Positions 1-6,526 of a DNA stretch of 6,671 nt are shown here, one piece after another. The notes beneath the pieces were generated by a model that saw nothing but the letters and a program-made list of their open reading frames with translations, was not told where the DNA came from and searched no databases. Each line of letters begins with the position of its first letter. Position 1 is the stretch's first letter. Both the position numbers and the translations under genes were made by a program. The stretch spans positions 1 to 6,671 of the forward strand of contig CALCQT010000164.1 of assembly GCA_937894825.1 (NCBI GenBank), read 5' to 3'. The DNA is from an uncultured Anaerolineaceae bacterium (GTDB lineage: Bacteria; Chloroflexota; Anaerolineae; Anaerolineales; Anaerolineaceae).

Positions 1-105
1 GATCTGGACCTGTGGCTGAAAGGGATCGCCTACAGCCTGGGCTTTCTGATTTTTGGCTGGTGGCTGTTCACCAAAAATTCCAATGAATTTGCCTACCGGA
101 CCTAA
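1..105 (+). CDS. wzm: ABC-2 type polysaccharide export permease, C-terminal end (partial)
   Basis: Only the last 34 codons are present; the gene runs off the left edge of the window. Frame 1 is open from base 1 to a TAA at 103-105. The peptide has one hydrophobic stretch (roughly residues 9-25, from GIAYSLGF to FGWWLF) followed by a short polar tail ending FAYRT. In ABC-2 permeases of the Wzm/TagG type the last transmembrane helix is followed by just such a short cytoplasmic tail containing a Phe-Ala pair. The stop overlaps the ribosome binding site of the following ATPase gene, so the two are almost certainly co-translated. Known for the family: a dimer of this six-helix protein forms the channel through which a lipid-linked glycan crosses the cytoplasmic membrane. 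The assignment rests mostly on the adjacent ATPase, because the visible fragment is too short to identify alone. Confidence 0.72.
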   Translation, partial: DLDLWLKGIAYSLGFLIFGWWLFTKNSNEFAYRT

Positions 106-109
106 GGAG
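104..109 (+). promoter_or_regulatory. Shine-Dalgarno site of the ABC ATPase gene
   Basis: AAGGAG lies 8 bases before the ATG at 118 and overlaps the permease stop codon TAA (103-105). It supports ATG 118 as the start rather than the in-frame TTG at 115, and suggests translational coupling of permease and ATPase. Confidence 0.8.
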
Positions 110-117
110 AGCGTTTG

Positions 118-855
118 ATGATTGATGAAAATATTGCCATTCATGCCGACAATCTGGGCATTTGCTTCCGCATGCCGACCGAACCGATTTCCGGCACCAA
201 AGATCTCTTTGTGCGAGCCGTCCAGAAGAAAATTCACATCAACAAGTTCTGGGCGCTGCGCAACATCAGTTTTGATTTGGAGCGCGGCAATTCGATCGGT
301 ATCATGGGCCGGAATGGGGCCGGTAAAAGCACGCTGCTGAAAGTCATCGCGCGTGTGTTGACGCCTAAAGAGGGGCGCATCGTGGTGCGCGGGAAAGTCT
401 TCCCGATGCTGGAACTGGGGGCCGGATTTAACCCGGATCTGACCGGACACGAGAATATCTACCTGTATGGCAATATTCTGGGGTTGACCAACGATGAGGT
501 TACCCGCCTGTATGACGGGATCGTCGATTTTTCCGAGATTGGCAGCTTCATTCACGCGCCGCTGCGCTCCTATTCTTCCGGCATGGTGGCGCGGCTGGCT
601 TTCGCCACCGCCACAGCTGTCCAGCCCGATCTATTGCTGGCGGATGAGATCCTTTCGGTGGGAGACGCGGCTTTTCAGGAGAAGTGTCTGGCACGCATGA
701 AAGGTTATCTGTCCAGCGGGACGACCATCGTTTTTGTTTCCCATAGCGCGGACACAGTGAAAGAGATCTGTAATACCGGTTTATGGCTGGAACACGGCCA
801 GGCCAAACTGTTTGGCAGTGCGGCGGAAGTGGCTGATGCTTATGCAGCCAGTTGA
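118..855 (+). CDS. wzt: Polysaccharide export ABC transporter ATP-binding protein (Wzt/TagH-like, short form)
   Basis: A 245-residue ATPase that would power export of an undecaprenyl-linked glycan through the Wzm-like permease encoded just upstream. Visible motifs, numbered from ATG 118: Walker A GRNGAGKST (64-72), the polysaccharide-exporter Q-loop region MLELGAGF (97-104) followed by LTGHENIYL, ABC signature YSSGM (152-156), Walker B LLLADE with Asp176 and Glu177, D-loop SVGD (180-183), and H-loop His209 in VSHS. All catalytic elements are intact. The N-terminal region FRMPTEP through FWALRNISF is typical of the Wzt/RfbE/TagH branch. The protein ends soon after the nucleotide-binding domain and lacks the extra C-terminal carbohydrate-binding domain of long Wzt proteins (about 400 residues or more, such as the E. 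coli O9a type), so substrate recognition of a modified chain end is not expected here. The next gene begins 11 bases after the stop, consistent with one operon. Confidence 0.93.
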   Translation: MIDENIAIHADNLGICFRMPTEPISGTKDLFVRAVQKKIHINKFWALRNISFDLERGNSIGIMGRNGAGKSTLLKVIARVLTPKEGRIVVRGKVFPMLELGAGFNPDLTGHENIYLYGNILGLTNDEVTRLYDGIVDFSEIGSFIHAPLRSYSSGMVARLAFATATAVQPDLLLADEILSVGDAAFQEKCLARMKGYLSSGTTIVFVSHSADTVKEICNTGLWLEHGQAKLFGSAAEVADAYAAS

Positions 856-859
856 GGAG
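854..859 (+). promoter_or_regulatory. Shine-Dalgarno site that fixes the start of glycosyltransferase 1
   Basis: GAGGAG overlaps the ATPase stop (TGA 853-855) and is followed by a 7-base spacer and ATG 867. This makes ATG 867 the best start; the in-frame TTG at 852 lies upstream of this site and has no comparable one placed for it. Confidence 0.8.
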
Positions 860-866
860 CAATCAG

Positions 867-2663
867 ATGGAAGGAGACTTCGCTCCGACGGAACCATCAA
901 TTTCCGAGAAAATTAAAGCCTGGAAACTGTGGCAACCGCTTAAAATCATGCGACGCTCTTTTCATCATCTGCTGATCGATCATGTGCTTACGAAATACTG
1001 GTATTGGCGCCTGCGGCATGAACCCTTTTTCCCCAACCGGGAAAAAATTCGGGCCGAGATCACGGCTTTTTCGATCTGCCCAATCTATACACTCATCACC
1101 GTTGTAAAAAAAGAAACAGCGCTGGATCATTTTTCCGGAACGGTTCGTTCGGTGCAGGTCCAGCACTATCCCCATTGGAACTGGGTCATTTTGTGCGATC
1201 CGCGTCAGCGGGAAACGATTCGGGATCGGATTCCTGCCGGTATGCGGGGGCGAGTCAGTCTGCGGGACAGCTCTGATCTTACCAATCCTTTGTCAGACCT
1301 CGCTTCCAAAGCAGGCGATTTCATCGCGTTTCTGGAAGCAAATGATGAGCTGTCGCCTTTTGCACTGCTGGAAGTCACACGCAAAATTAATCGGGAGCCA
1401 ACGCTGGATCTGATTTTTTCAGACGAGGACCATCTGAACCAGCGAAACCGGCGTTATGACCCGTGGTTCAAATCGGAATACAATCCGTATAACCTGCGCA
1501 GCTGTAATTACCTGATCCATTTTCTGGTCCTCCGCGCAAGTCTTGCTTTGCAGATCAATCGGGTGCAACGGCCGGATCTGGAAACGGACATCAACTTCTA
1601 CGATCTGGTTCTGCACGCCAGCGAGCAAGCCAATAATATCACGCATATTCCTGCCGTCTTATATCACAGCCGCCACCTCCGTTGGCAGAGTCTTCAGACA
1701 CTGCAGGTGAACCGGGCCGACTTGCAGTCGTTACGTATGCATCTTGAACGAACAGGTATCCGGGGTACCGTCGAATCCAACGATTATCCGGATTCTTTTC
1801 AGATATGTTATGCCGTGCAGGGGCAGCCTTTGGTTTCGATCATTATCCCCAACAAAGACCAGCGACCCGTCCTAAAACGCTGTATCGATTCCATTCGTGA
1901 GAAGACGACCTGGCCGAATTATGAAATCCTGATCGCTGAGAATAACAGTTCAGATCCGGGGACTTTTGCCTATTATGATACACTGACTACCGATTCCGGT
2001 TTCCGTGGACAAGTATTGGTTTGGGACCAGCCGTTCAATTACGCGGCCATCAATAATTGGGCTGCCAGGCAGGCTGCGGGAGCGTACCTGCTTTTCCTCA
2101 ACAATGACACCGAGATTATCACACCGAACTGGATCGAAGCGCTGTTGGGCATCGCGCAGCAGCCGAATGTCGGCGCGGTCGGCGCGAAATTATATTTCCC
2201 GGATGGAAAGATCCAGCACGCCGGCTGCGGATACGGTCAGTTCCGCCAAACTTTTTTCTTCCATCTGGCGGAAGGGATGGACGGAGCCGCGCCGGGATAT
2301 TACGGATTTGCAGAGAAGATCGGCAGTTTTATGATGGTGACCGGCGCCTGCTTGCTGGTTAACAGAGAGAAGTTTGACAACGTAAAAGGGTTTGATGAGA
2401 CCTATCCGCTGTCTTTCAACGATGCGGATTTTTGCCTGAAGTTGATGGACCGGGGCTTGTATAATATCTACACGCCCTATTGTTGTTTAATCCATTATGA
2501 ATCTCTGACCCGCGGCTACAATGATACAAAAATGAAACAAAGTGCAGCTACGCAAAAATTTGAAATTCTGAGAAGAAAATGGCAAAGAATACTCGCGCGT
2601 GGCGATCCATTCATCTCAAGCAATTTAAGATATGAGCATTATTTTGAAGATCAAATTCGTTGA
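867..2663 (+). CDS. Two-domain family 2 glycosyltransferase, N-terminal domain apparently degenerate
   Basis: A 598-residue soluble protein with two tandem GT-A folds of family GT2. It probably adds one or more sugars to the cytoplasmic lipid-linked glycan exported by the adjacent ABC transporter. Domain 2 (about 320-550) looks complete: VSIIIPNKD at the start, metal-binding region LNNDTE (411-416), VGAKLYFPDGKIQHAG (438-453), VTGACLLV (491-498), the acidic site NDAD (518-521) and HYESLTRG (543-550). Domain 1 (about 72-268) aligns with the same region of the next glycosyltransferase, but where the paralogue has LDHDD this protein has LEAND (156-160), and where the paralogue has QDFDL this one has NFYDL. 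The nucleotide-binding stretch with the conserved Asn is also altered. SDED (185-188), HFLVLR and the LYHSR end are retained, so the fold is recognisable. Domain 1 may be structural rather than catalytic (inference). No signal peptide or membrane helix is seen. Donor and acceptor cannot be read from sequence; rhamnose is a guess from the neighbouring genes. Confidence 0.88.
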   Translation: MEGDFAPTEPSISEKIKAWKLWQPLKIMRRSFHHLLIDHVLTKYWYWRLRHEPFFPNREKIRAEITAFSICPIYTLITVVKKETALDHFSGTVRSVQVQHYPHWNWVILCDPRQRETIRDRIPAGMRGRVSLRDSSDLTNPLSDLASKAGDFIAFLEANDELSPFALLEVTRKINREPTLDLIFSDEDHLNQRNRRYDPWFKSEYNPYNLRSCNYLIHFLVLRASLALQINRVQRPDLETDINFYDLVLHASEQANNITHIPAVLYHSRHLRWQSLQTLQVNRADLQSLRMHLERTGIRGTVESNDYPDSFQICYAVQGQPLVSIIIPNKDQRPVLKRCIDSIREKTTWPNYEILIAENNSSDPGTFAYYDTLTTDSGFRGQVLVWDQPFNYAAINNWAARQAAGAYLLFLNNDTEIITPNWIEALLGIAQQPNVGAVGAKLYFPDGKIQHAGCGYGQFRQTFFFHLAEGMDGAAPGYYGFAEKIGSFMMVTGACLLVNREKFDNVKGFDETYPLSFNDADFCLKLMDRGLYNIYTPYCCLIHYESLTRGYNDTKMKQSAATQKFEILRRKWQRILARGDPFISSNLRYEHYFEDQIR

Positions 2664-2784
2664 CGGTGTCAAAATCAACGATGGTCATTAACGACGGGCT
2701 CGTGTAGGGGAGCGCACTTCATTCCCGCTGAGTATCAAAGGGAAACAACAAGATTTTACTTTTGACACACATATCTTTTTTGAA
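2664..2784. other. Intergenic gap between the two glycosyltransferase genes, with small repeats
   Basis: This 121-base gap is the longest break before rfbC in an otherwise tight gene string. It contains no convincing ORF. Visible structure: a 9-bp inverted repeat GTGTCAAAA (2666-2674) and TTTTGACAC (2760-2768) bracketing most of the gap; a 7-bp stem TCGTTGA (2657-2663) with TCAACGA (2675-2681) at the stop codon of the upstream gene, without a T-tract; an imperfect dyad GTCATTAACGAC (2684-2695); and the 11-mer TGTAGGGGAGC (2703-2713) that recurs before rfbA. A TTGACA hexamer (2762-2767) is part of the right arm but has no matching -10 box at normal spacing. No firm promoter or terminator can be called. 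Confidence 0.5.
2703..2713 (+). repeat. Intergenic 11-mer TGTAGGGGAGC, copy 1
   Basis: Identical to bases 6445-6455 at the left edge of the hairpin before rfbA. Here it is not followed by a matching long palindrome; only a short AGCG/CGCT pairing (2711-2714 with 2726-2729) is seen. It may be a decayed or partial copy of the same intergenic repeat family (inference from two copies only). Confidence 0.4.
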
Positions 2785-4800
2785 ATGAGGTTTATGAAGA
2801 TCACAAAGGATCAGGAACTAAAAAATAAAATGGTCGACACAGTGAATCCGGAAGAAAAACCCGGGGAAAAAGATTTTTCTTCCGGGAAGGAAACAGCCCA
2901 TTCATTCCTTTCGCGTGATTTTTTCTATTCATTCATCCTGAAAGCGCACACAGTGTTTGGAAGAACCTTATCAAAATTGTTTCCTGTGAATAGCCGCCGC
3001 AGACATTTTCTGGGAAAAATATACCGGCGCTTTTTCGGGAATCCGGACGTTGTCCGAAATTTAAGTCTTTATCAACTTTGGATCAGCAATAATGAACCTA
3101 CACTTCATGAACTGGCGGAGCAAAAACAGGGAGTTGATTGCTGGCCACGGCAACCGCGCATCAGTATTGTGACTCCGGTTTATAAAACTCCACTTAAGAT
3201 CCTGCGGGAAATGATTGAATCTGTCGTTGCGCAAACCTACCCGTATTGGGAACTCTGTATTGCTAATGGCAGCCCGGATGTTCCGGATATTCAGGCTATC
3301 CTGAGCGAATATGAGGAAAAAGATAGTCGCATCAAAGTCATATCTCTGGACGAGAATCTGGGCATTGCCGGCAACACCAATGCCGCCATTGCTATTGCCA
3401 GCGGGGAATTTATCGGGTTTCTGGATCATGATGATCTGCTCGCGCCCTTCGCGCTTTATTCGGTTGCGAAGACAATTACCGAAAATCCGGAATGCGACCT
3501 GGTATATTCTGATGAGGATAAAATAACTGAAAACTCTGAAATGCGTTATGCCCCTTTTTTCAAACCGGCTTTTTCGCCGGATTATCTGCGAACCAACAAT
3601 TATATTTGTCATTTTCTGGTTGTTCGAAAAACATCGGGAGATCAAATTGGCTGGATCCGTGAAGGTTTTGAGGGCGCACAGGATTTTGATCTGGTTCTGC
3701 GCAGTATCGAACACGCCCGCTTTGTCGCGCACATTCCACAGATACTTTATCACTGGCGCGCTGTTCCGGAGTCTACTGCGAATAAGCTCGAAGCAAAAGA
3801 GTACGCATCAGAATCCGGGATCAAAGCAGTTCGAGAGCATCTTCAGCGCTTGGGCCTGGCGGCTGAAGTCGTTCCCGGCTCTGTTCCAGCCATGTACAGA
3901 CCTATTTATTCAATTGACAGGAGCAACCTGGTATCCATTATTATTCCCAGTCAGGATCATGCAGACGATCTTCGGAAACTGATTTCTTCAATCCTGGACC
4001 AATCTACATATTCCAATTATGAGATTTTAATCATCGAAAATCATTCCGTTGAGGAAGAAACTTTTGCATACTACAAAACGCTGGAAACATACCCCAATAT
4101 ACGTGTTCTGACCTATACCGAACCATTTAATTTTTCGAAAATTAATAATTTTGCTGTTGAGTTTGCTTCTGGTAATGTGTTTCTGTTCATGAATAATGAT
4201 ATGGAAGTGATCACGCCGGACTGGCTGGAACGGATGCTGGAATATGCCGTCCGTCCGGAAACAGGAATCGTCGGCGCAAAATTATATTATCCGAACGATA
4301 CGATTCAGCACGCCGGCATTATCGTTGGTTATGGAGGGATAGCCGGACATGCTTTTCACGGGTTTAGACGGGACGTTTCCGGATATTATCTGATGCTGCA
4401 AACAGCCCGAAATGTCTCAGCCGTCACTGGAGCCTGTTTAATGATTCGAAAAAACACCTTTGAAGCAATCCACGGGTTTGATGAAAATTATCGCCTGGCA
4501 TTCGGTGATGTGGATATTTGTCTGAAAAGCCTGCAGGCCGGGTATTTGAATATCTGGACGCCTTTTGCGGAACTTTATCATTTTGAATCAAAGACCAGAG
4601 GCTATGAGGATTCCCCGGAGAAAATTCGCCGGTTCCATTCTGAAATCCGGAAATTCAAGGAAAGATGGTGGCACTTTCTTTTGCAGGGGGATGATTATTA
4701 CAATCCAAACCTGCGGCTTGAGGGAACTTCGTATGAAATTGACCCTGCCGTTCACAGTTTATTCACAAGGATTTCAAAAGGAACACTTTGTGAGACTTAA
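2785..4800 (+). CDS. Two-domain family 2 glycosyltransferase, both domains intact
   Basis: A 671-residue cytoplasmic protein, paralogous over its length to the preceding glycosyltransferase and probably working on the same exported glycan. Domain 1 (about 125-330): ISIVTPVY, QTYPYWELCIA, the GNTNAAI stretch, metal-binding LDHDD (213-217), YSDED (241-245), acidic QDFD (299-302) and LYHWR (321-325). Domain 2 (about 382-605): VSIIIPSQD, MNNDMEV (469-475), VGAKLYYP, IQHAG, GHAFHGF (521-527), VTGACLMI, GDVD (574-577) and HFESKTRGY (599-607). Both catalytic centres look complete, so it may make two linkages or act as a small polymerase; similar double-GT2 proteins are common in O-antigen and rhamnan loci. 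Residues 1-120 are a polar, then basic, leader outside the GT2 fold. The start is uncertain: ATG 2785 gives the longest form, with ATG 2794 and ATG 2830 as alternatives; none has an ideal ribosome binding site. The gene is more AT-rich than its flanks (43 of 60 bases are A/T in 4141-4200). Confidence 0.9.
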   Translation: MRFMKITKDQELKNKMVDTVNPEEKPGEKDFSSGKETAHSFLSRDFFYSFILKAHTVFGRTLSKLFPVNSRRRHFLGKIYRRFFGNPDVVRNLSLYQLWISNNEPTLHELAEQKQGVDCWPRQPRISIVTPVYKTPLKILREMIESVVAQTYPYWELCIANGSPDVPDIQAILSEYEEKDSRIKVISLDENLGIAGNTNAAIAIASGEFIGFLDHDDLLAPFALYSVAKTITENPECDLVYSDEDKITENSEMRYAPFFKPAFSPDYLRTNNYICHFLVVRKTSGDQIGWIREGFEGAQDFDLVLRSIEHARFVAHIPQILYHWRAVPESTANKLEAKEYASESGIKAVREHLQRLGLAAEVVPGSVPAMYRPIYSIDRSNLVSIIIPSQDHADDLRKLISSILDQSTYSNYEILIIENHSVEEETFAYYKTLETYPNIRVLTYTEPFNFSKINNFAVEFASGNVFLFMNNDMEVITPDWLERMLEYAVRPETGIVGAKLYYPNDTIQHAGIIVGYGGIAGHAFHGFRRDVSGYYLMLQTARNVSAVTGACLMIRKNTFEAIHGFDENYRLAFGDVDICLKSLQAGYLNIWTPFAELYHFESKTRGYEDSPEKIRRFHSEIRKFKERWWHFLLQGDDYYNPNLRLEGTSYEIDPAVHSLFTRISKGTLCET

Positions 4801-4865
4801 CCGGGAAGTTTGGATTCAGGTAGAATAATAAAGTACAAGGCCAAATTATTTAGCAGAAAGCAAAT

Positions 4866-5411
4866 ATGGATTTTCAACCTTTAACCATTCCGGAAGTTGT
4901 TCTGATTACTCCCAAAGTTTTCACTGATAACCGCGGTTTCTTCTTTGAAAGCTGGCAAAAGAAGAAATTTGCTGAGGCGGGAATTGATCCAGAATTTGTG
5001 CAGGACAACCATTCCCGCTCCGTCAAAAACGTGCTGCGTGGGCTGCATTATCAGATCCGGCAGCCGCAAGGGAAACTCATCCGCGCTATCGTGGGAGAAG
5101 TCTTTGATGTGGCGGTCGACTTGCGGAAGAGCTCTCCGACCTTCGGACAATGGGCCGGCGCGGTACTCAACGCAGAGAATTTCAACCTGCTGTGGATCCC
5201 GCCCGGTTTCGCGCATGGCTTTCTGGTGCTGAGCGACACCGCTGAATTCGTTTACAAAGCGACCGATTTCTATGCACCGCAGTACGAACGCACGATCCGC
5301 TGGGACGATCCGCAGATCGGTATTGATTGGCCGTTGGAAGGTGCGGAACCGATTCTGTCCGCCAAAGACACGGCTGGGAAAACACTTGAAGAGGCGGAGG
5401 TATTTGAATGA
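4866..5411 (+). CDS. rfbC: dTDP-4-dehydrorhamnose 3,5-epimerase (RmlC)
   Basis: Catalyses the third step of dTDP-L-rhamnose synthesis, epimerising C3 and C5 of dTDP-4-keto-6-deoxy-glucose. It is a cytoplasmic cupin, normally a homodimer. The length of 181 residues is normal for the family. Family hallmarks in order: [10 protein letters not shown] (21-30), QDNHSRS (46-52), RGLHYQ (58-63) with His61 in the place of the catalytic base, [20 protein letters not shown] (68-87) with Lys70, [10 protein letters not shown] (110-119), and EFVYK (127-131) with Tyr130 as the likely acid. All are intact, so the enzyme should be active. The start at ATG 4866 follows a 65-base gap from the preceding gene, with only a weak purine-rich AGAAAG (4855-4860) as ribosome binding site. 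The stop codon overlaps the rfbB start as ATGA (5408-5411), and the rfbB ribosome binding site GGAGG (5396-5400) lies inside this gene, so the two are translationally coupled. Confidence 0.96.
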   Translation: MDFQPLTIPEVVLITPKVFTDNRGFFFESWQKKKFAEAGIDPEFVQDNHSRSVKNVLRGLHYQIRQPQGKLIRAIVGEVFDVAVDLRKSSPTFGQWAGAVLNAENFNLLWIPPGFAHGFLVLSDTAEFVYKATDFYAPQYERTIRWDDPQIGIDWPLEGAEPILSAKDTAGKTLEEAEVFE

Positions 5412-6404
5412 AAGCCATGCTGGTGACCGGCGGAGCCGGCTTTATCGGCTCCAACTTTGTGCGCTATTTACTGGAACGCGAACCTGATCTGCATATTGTA
5501 ACGTTGGACTTGTTAACCTATGCCGGGAAACGTGAGAATCTGGCGGATCTGCCCGACGCGGAGCGGCACACCTTCATCCAGGGCGATATCTGCAACCGGG
5601 AACTGGTGGACCATATCCTGCGTGAACACCAGATTGACACCATTGTCCATTTCGCGGCCGAATCGCACGTTGATCGTTCGATCCTCGGTCCGATGCCGTT
5701 TATTCAAACCAACATCGTCGGTACGTTTACCTTGCTGGAAGCGGCCAAAACCGCCTGGATGGATAAAAATGGTGGTTTCCGTTTTCATCATGTTTCCACC
5801 GACGAAGTGTTCGGTGCGTTACACCTCGGGGACAAGCCCTTTTCAGAGACAACCGCTTATGCGCCGCGCTCACCATATTCAGCTTCCAAGGCCGCCAGCG
5901 ACCATCTGGTTCGGGCGTATGCGGCGACCTATGGCCTGCCGATCACGATCAGCAATTGCAGCAATAATTACGGCCCCTATCAGTTTCCGGAGAAATTGAT
6001 CCCACTGGCTGCAAGTCGAGGATCATTGTGAGGCGATCCGCCGGATCCTGCGGGACGGAAAAGTCGGTGAGACTTACTGTGTCGGGGGCGATAACCAGCC
6101 GACTAATTTGAAGATCGTCCGTATGCTGTGCGAGATACTGGATCGTAAGGTGCCGCGCGCGGATGGGCTGGGACATGAAACGCAAATCACCTATGTGACC
6201 GACCGGCCGGGGCACGACTTCCGCTATGACATTGATATCAGCAAGATTGACCGTGATCTGGGCTGGCGCCCGTCCCGGGAATTGCTTGCCGGGCTGGAGG
6301 AAACGGTCGACTGGTACCTGACGCATCCGGACTGGGTGGATTCAGTCTTGCAAAAACAGGATTTCTCCGCCTGGATCGACGCCAATTATCAAAAAAGAAA
6401 TTAA
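5408..6404 (+). pseudogene. rfbB: dTDP-glucose 4,6-dehydratase (RmlB), broken by an internal deletion with frameshift
   Basis: RmlB converts dTDP-glucose to dTDP-4-keto-6-deoxy-glucose, the second step to dTDP-L-rhamnose. The first part (5408 to about 6007, 200 residues) is well conserved: NAD-binding [10 protein letters not shown] (7-16), catalytic STDEVFG (130-136), YSASK (157-161) and [15 protein letters not shown] (186-200). After Leu200 the frame adds seven unrelated residues and stops at TGA 6029-6031. The rest continues in another frame from about 6003 to TAA 6402-6404, reading [15 protein letters not shown], then GETYCVGGDN, DRPGHDFRYDIDISKI and LGWRP. Intact RmlB proteins carry about 23 more residues between IPL and DWL (the N-A-L-E-G-K ... 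G-D-G ... R-D region that contacts the nucleotide), so about 68 bp appear lost, which also explains the frame change. The two halves plus the missing part give the usual length of about 350 residues. An internal ATG (6108) could start only a non-functional C-terminal fragment. An assembly or sequencing error is the main alternative to a real pseudogene. Confidence 0.9.
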
Positions 6405-6444
6405 TGCAGAGGATCGCATTGCGCAGAGCACTAAAAAAAGCGCC

Positions 6445-6455
6445 TGTAGGGGAGC
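6445..6455 (+). repeat. Intergenic 11-mer TGTAGGGGAGC, copy 2
   Basis: Identical to 2703-2713 in the gap between the glycosyltransferases. Here it leads directly into the left arm of the 17-bp hairpin, so it may be the edge of a dispersed palindromic repeat unit. Confidence 0.45.
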
Positions 6456-6491
6456 CCATCGCGCATCGCGTAGCATGCGCGGTGGGCTCCC
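6450..6491. repeat. Long intergenic hairpin between rfbB and rfbA
   Basis: GGGAGCCCA (6450-6458) pairs perfectly with TGGGCTCCC (6483-6491). The stem continues inward through T6459-G6482 (wobble), C6460-G6481 and GCGCAT (6461-6466) with ATGCGC (6475-6480). That gives a 17-bp stem with one G-U pair and an 8-base loop (6467-6474). It is GC-rich and should be very stable as RNA. No T-run follows on the + strand, so it is not a classical terminator for the operon; rfbA starts 36 bases later. An A-tract (6433-6439) lies to its left, which on the - strand is a T-tract about ten bases past the stem. It looks like a REP-type palindromic intergenic repeat, perhaps affecting mRNA processing or stability between rfbB and rfbA (inference). 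Confidence 0.75.
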
Positions 6492-6526
6492 GCTCATCCA
6501 TAGTTTATTGAAAGGAATCCGAATCA

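Noticed and set aside
852..866. TTG 852 as the start of glycosyltransferase 1
   Set aside because: GAGGAG at 854-859 lies downstream of it and is ideally placed for ATG 867.
2657..2681. A terminator at the end of glycosyltransferase 1
   Set aside because: The 7-bp stem is weak with an 11-base loop and no T-tract follows.
2762..2790. TTGACA as the -35 box of a promoter for glycosyltransferase 2
   Set aside because: No TATAAT-like sequence stands 16-18 bases downstream; position 2785 reads ATGAGG. The hexamer is also part of an inverted repeat arm, so it may be there for another reason.
3061..3753. A 230-codon open frame on the - strand inside glycosyltransferase 2
   Set aside because: It lies antisense to a gene with clear GT2 motifs over the same bases, its translation resembles no family I recognise, and no promoter or ribosome binding site is evident. 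It is a by-product of codon bias.
4821..4826. TAGAAT as a -10 box of a promoter before rfbC
   Set aside because: No acceptable -35 hexamer is found at normal spacing; the sequence there is TAACCG. With the gap only 65 bases, read-through transcription is the simpler view.
6108..6404. A separate 98-codon gene starting at ATG 6108
   Set aside because: Its sequence is the C-terminal part of RmlB (DRPGHDFRYDID, LGWRP), and the homology extends upstream of the ATG to about 6003 in the same frame, so it is the second half of broken rfbB.
6450..6510. The rfbB-rfbA hairpin as a Rho-independent terminator on the + strand
   Set aside because: The stem is followed by CGCTCATCCATAG rather than a T-run, and a pathway gene in the same direction starts 36 bases later.
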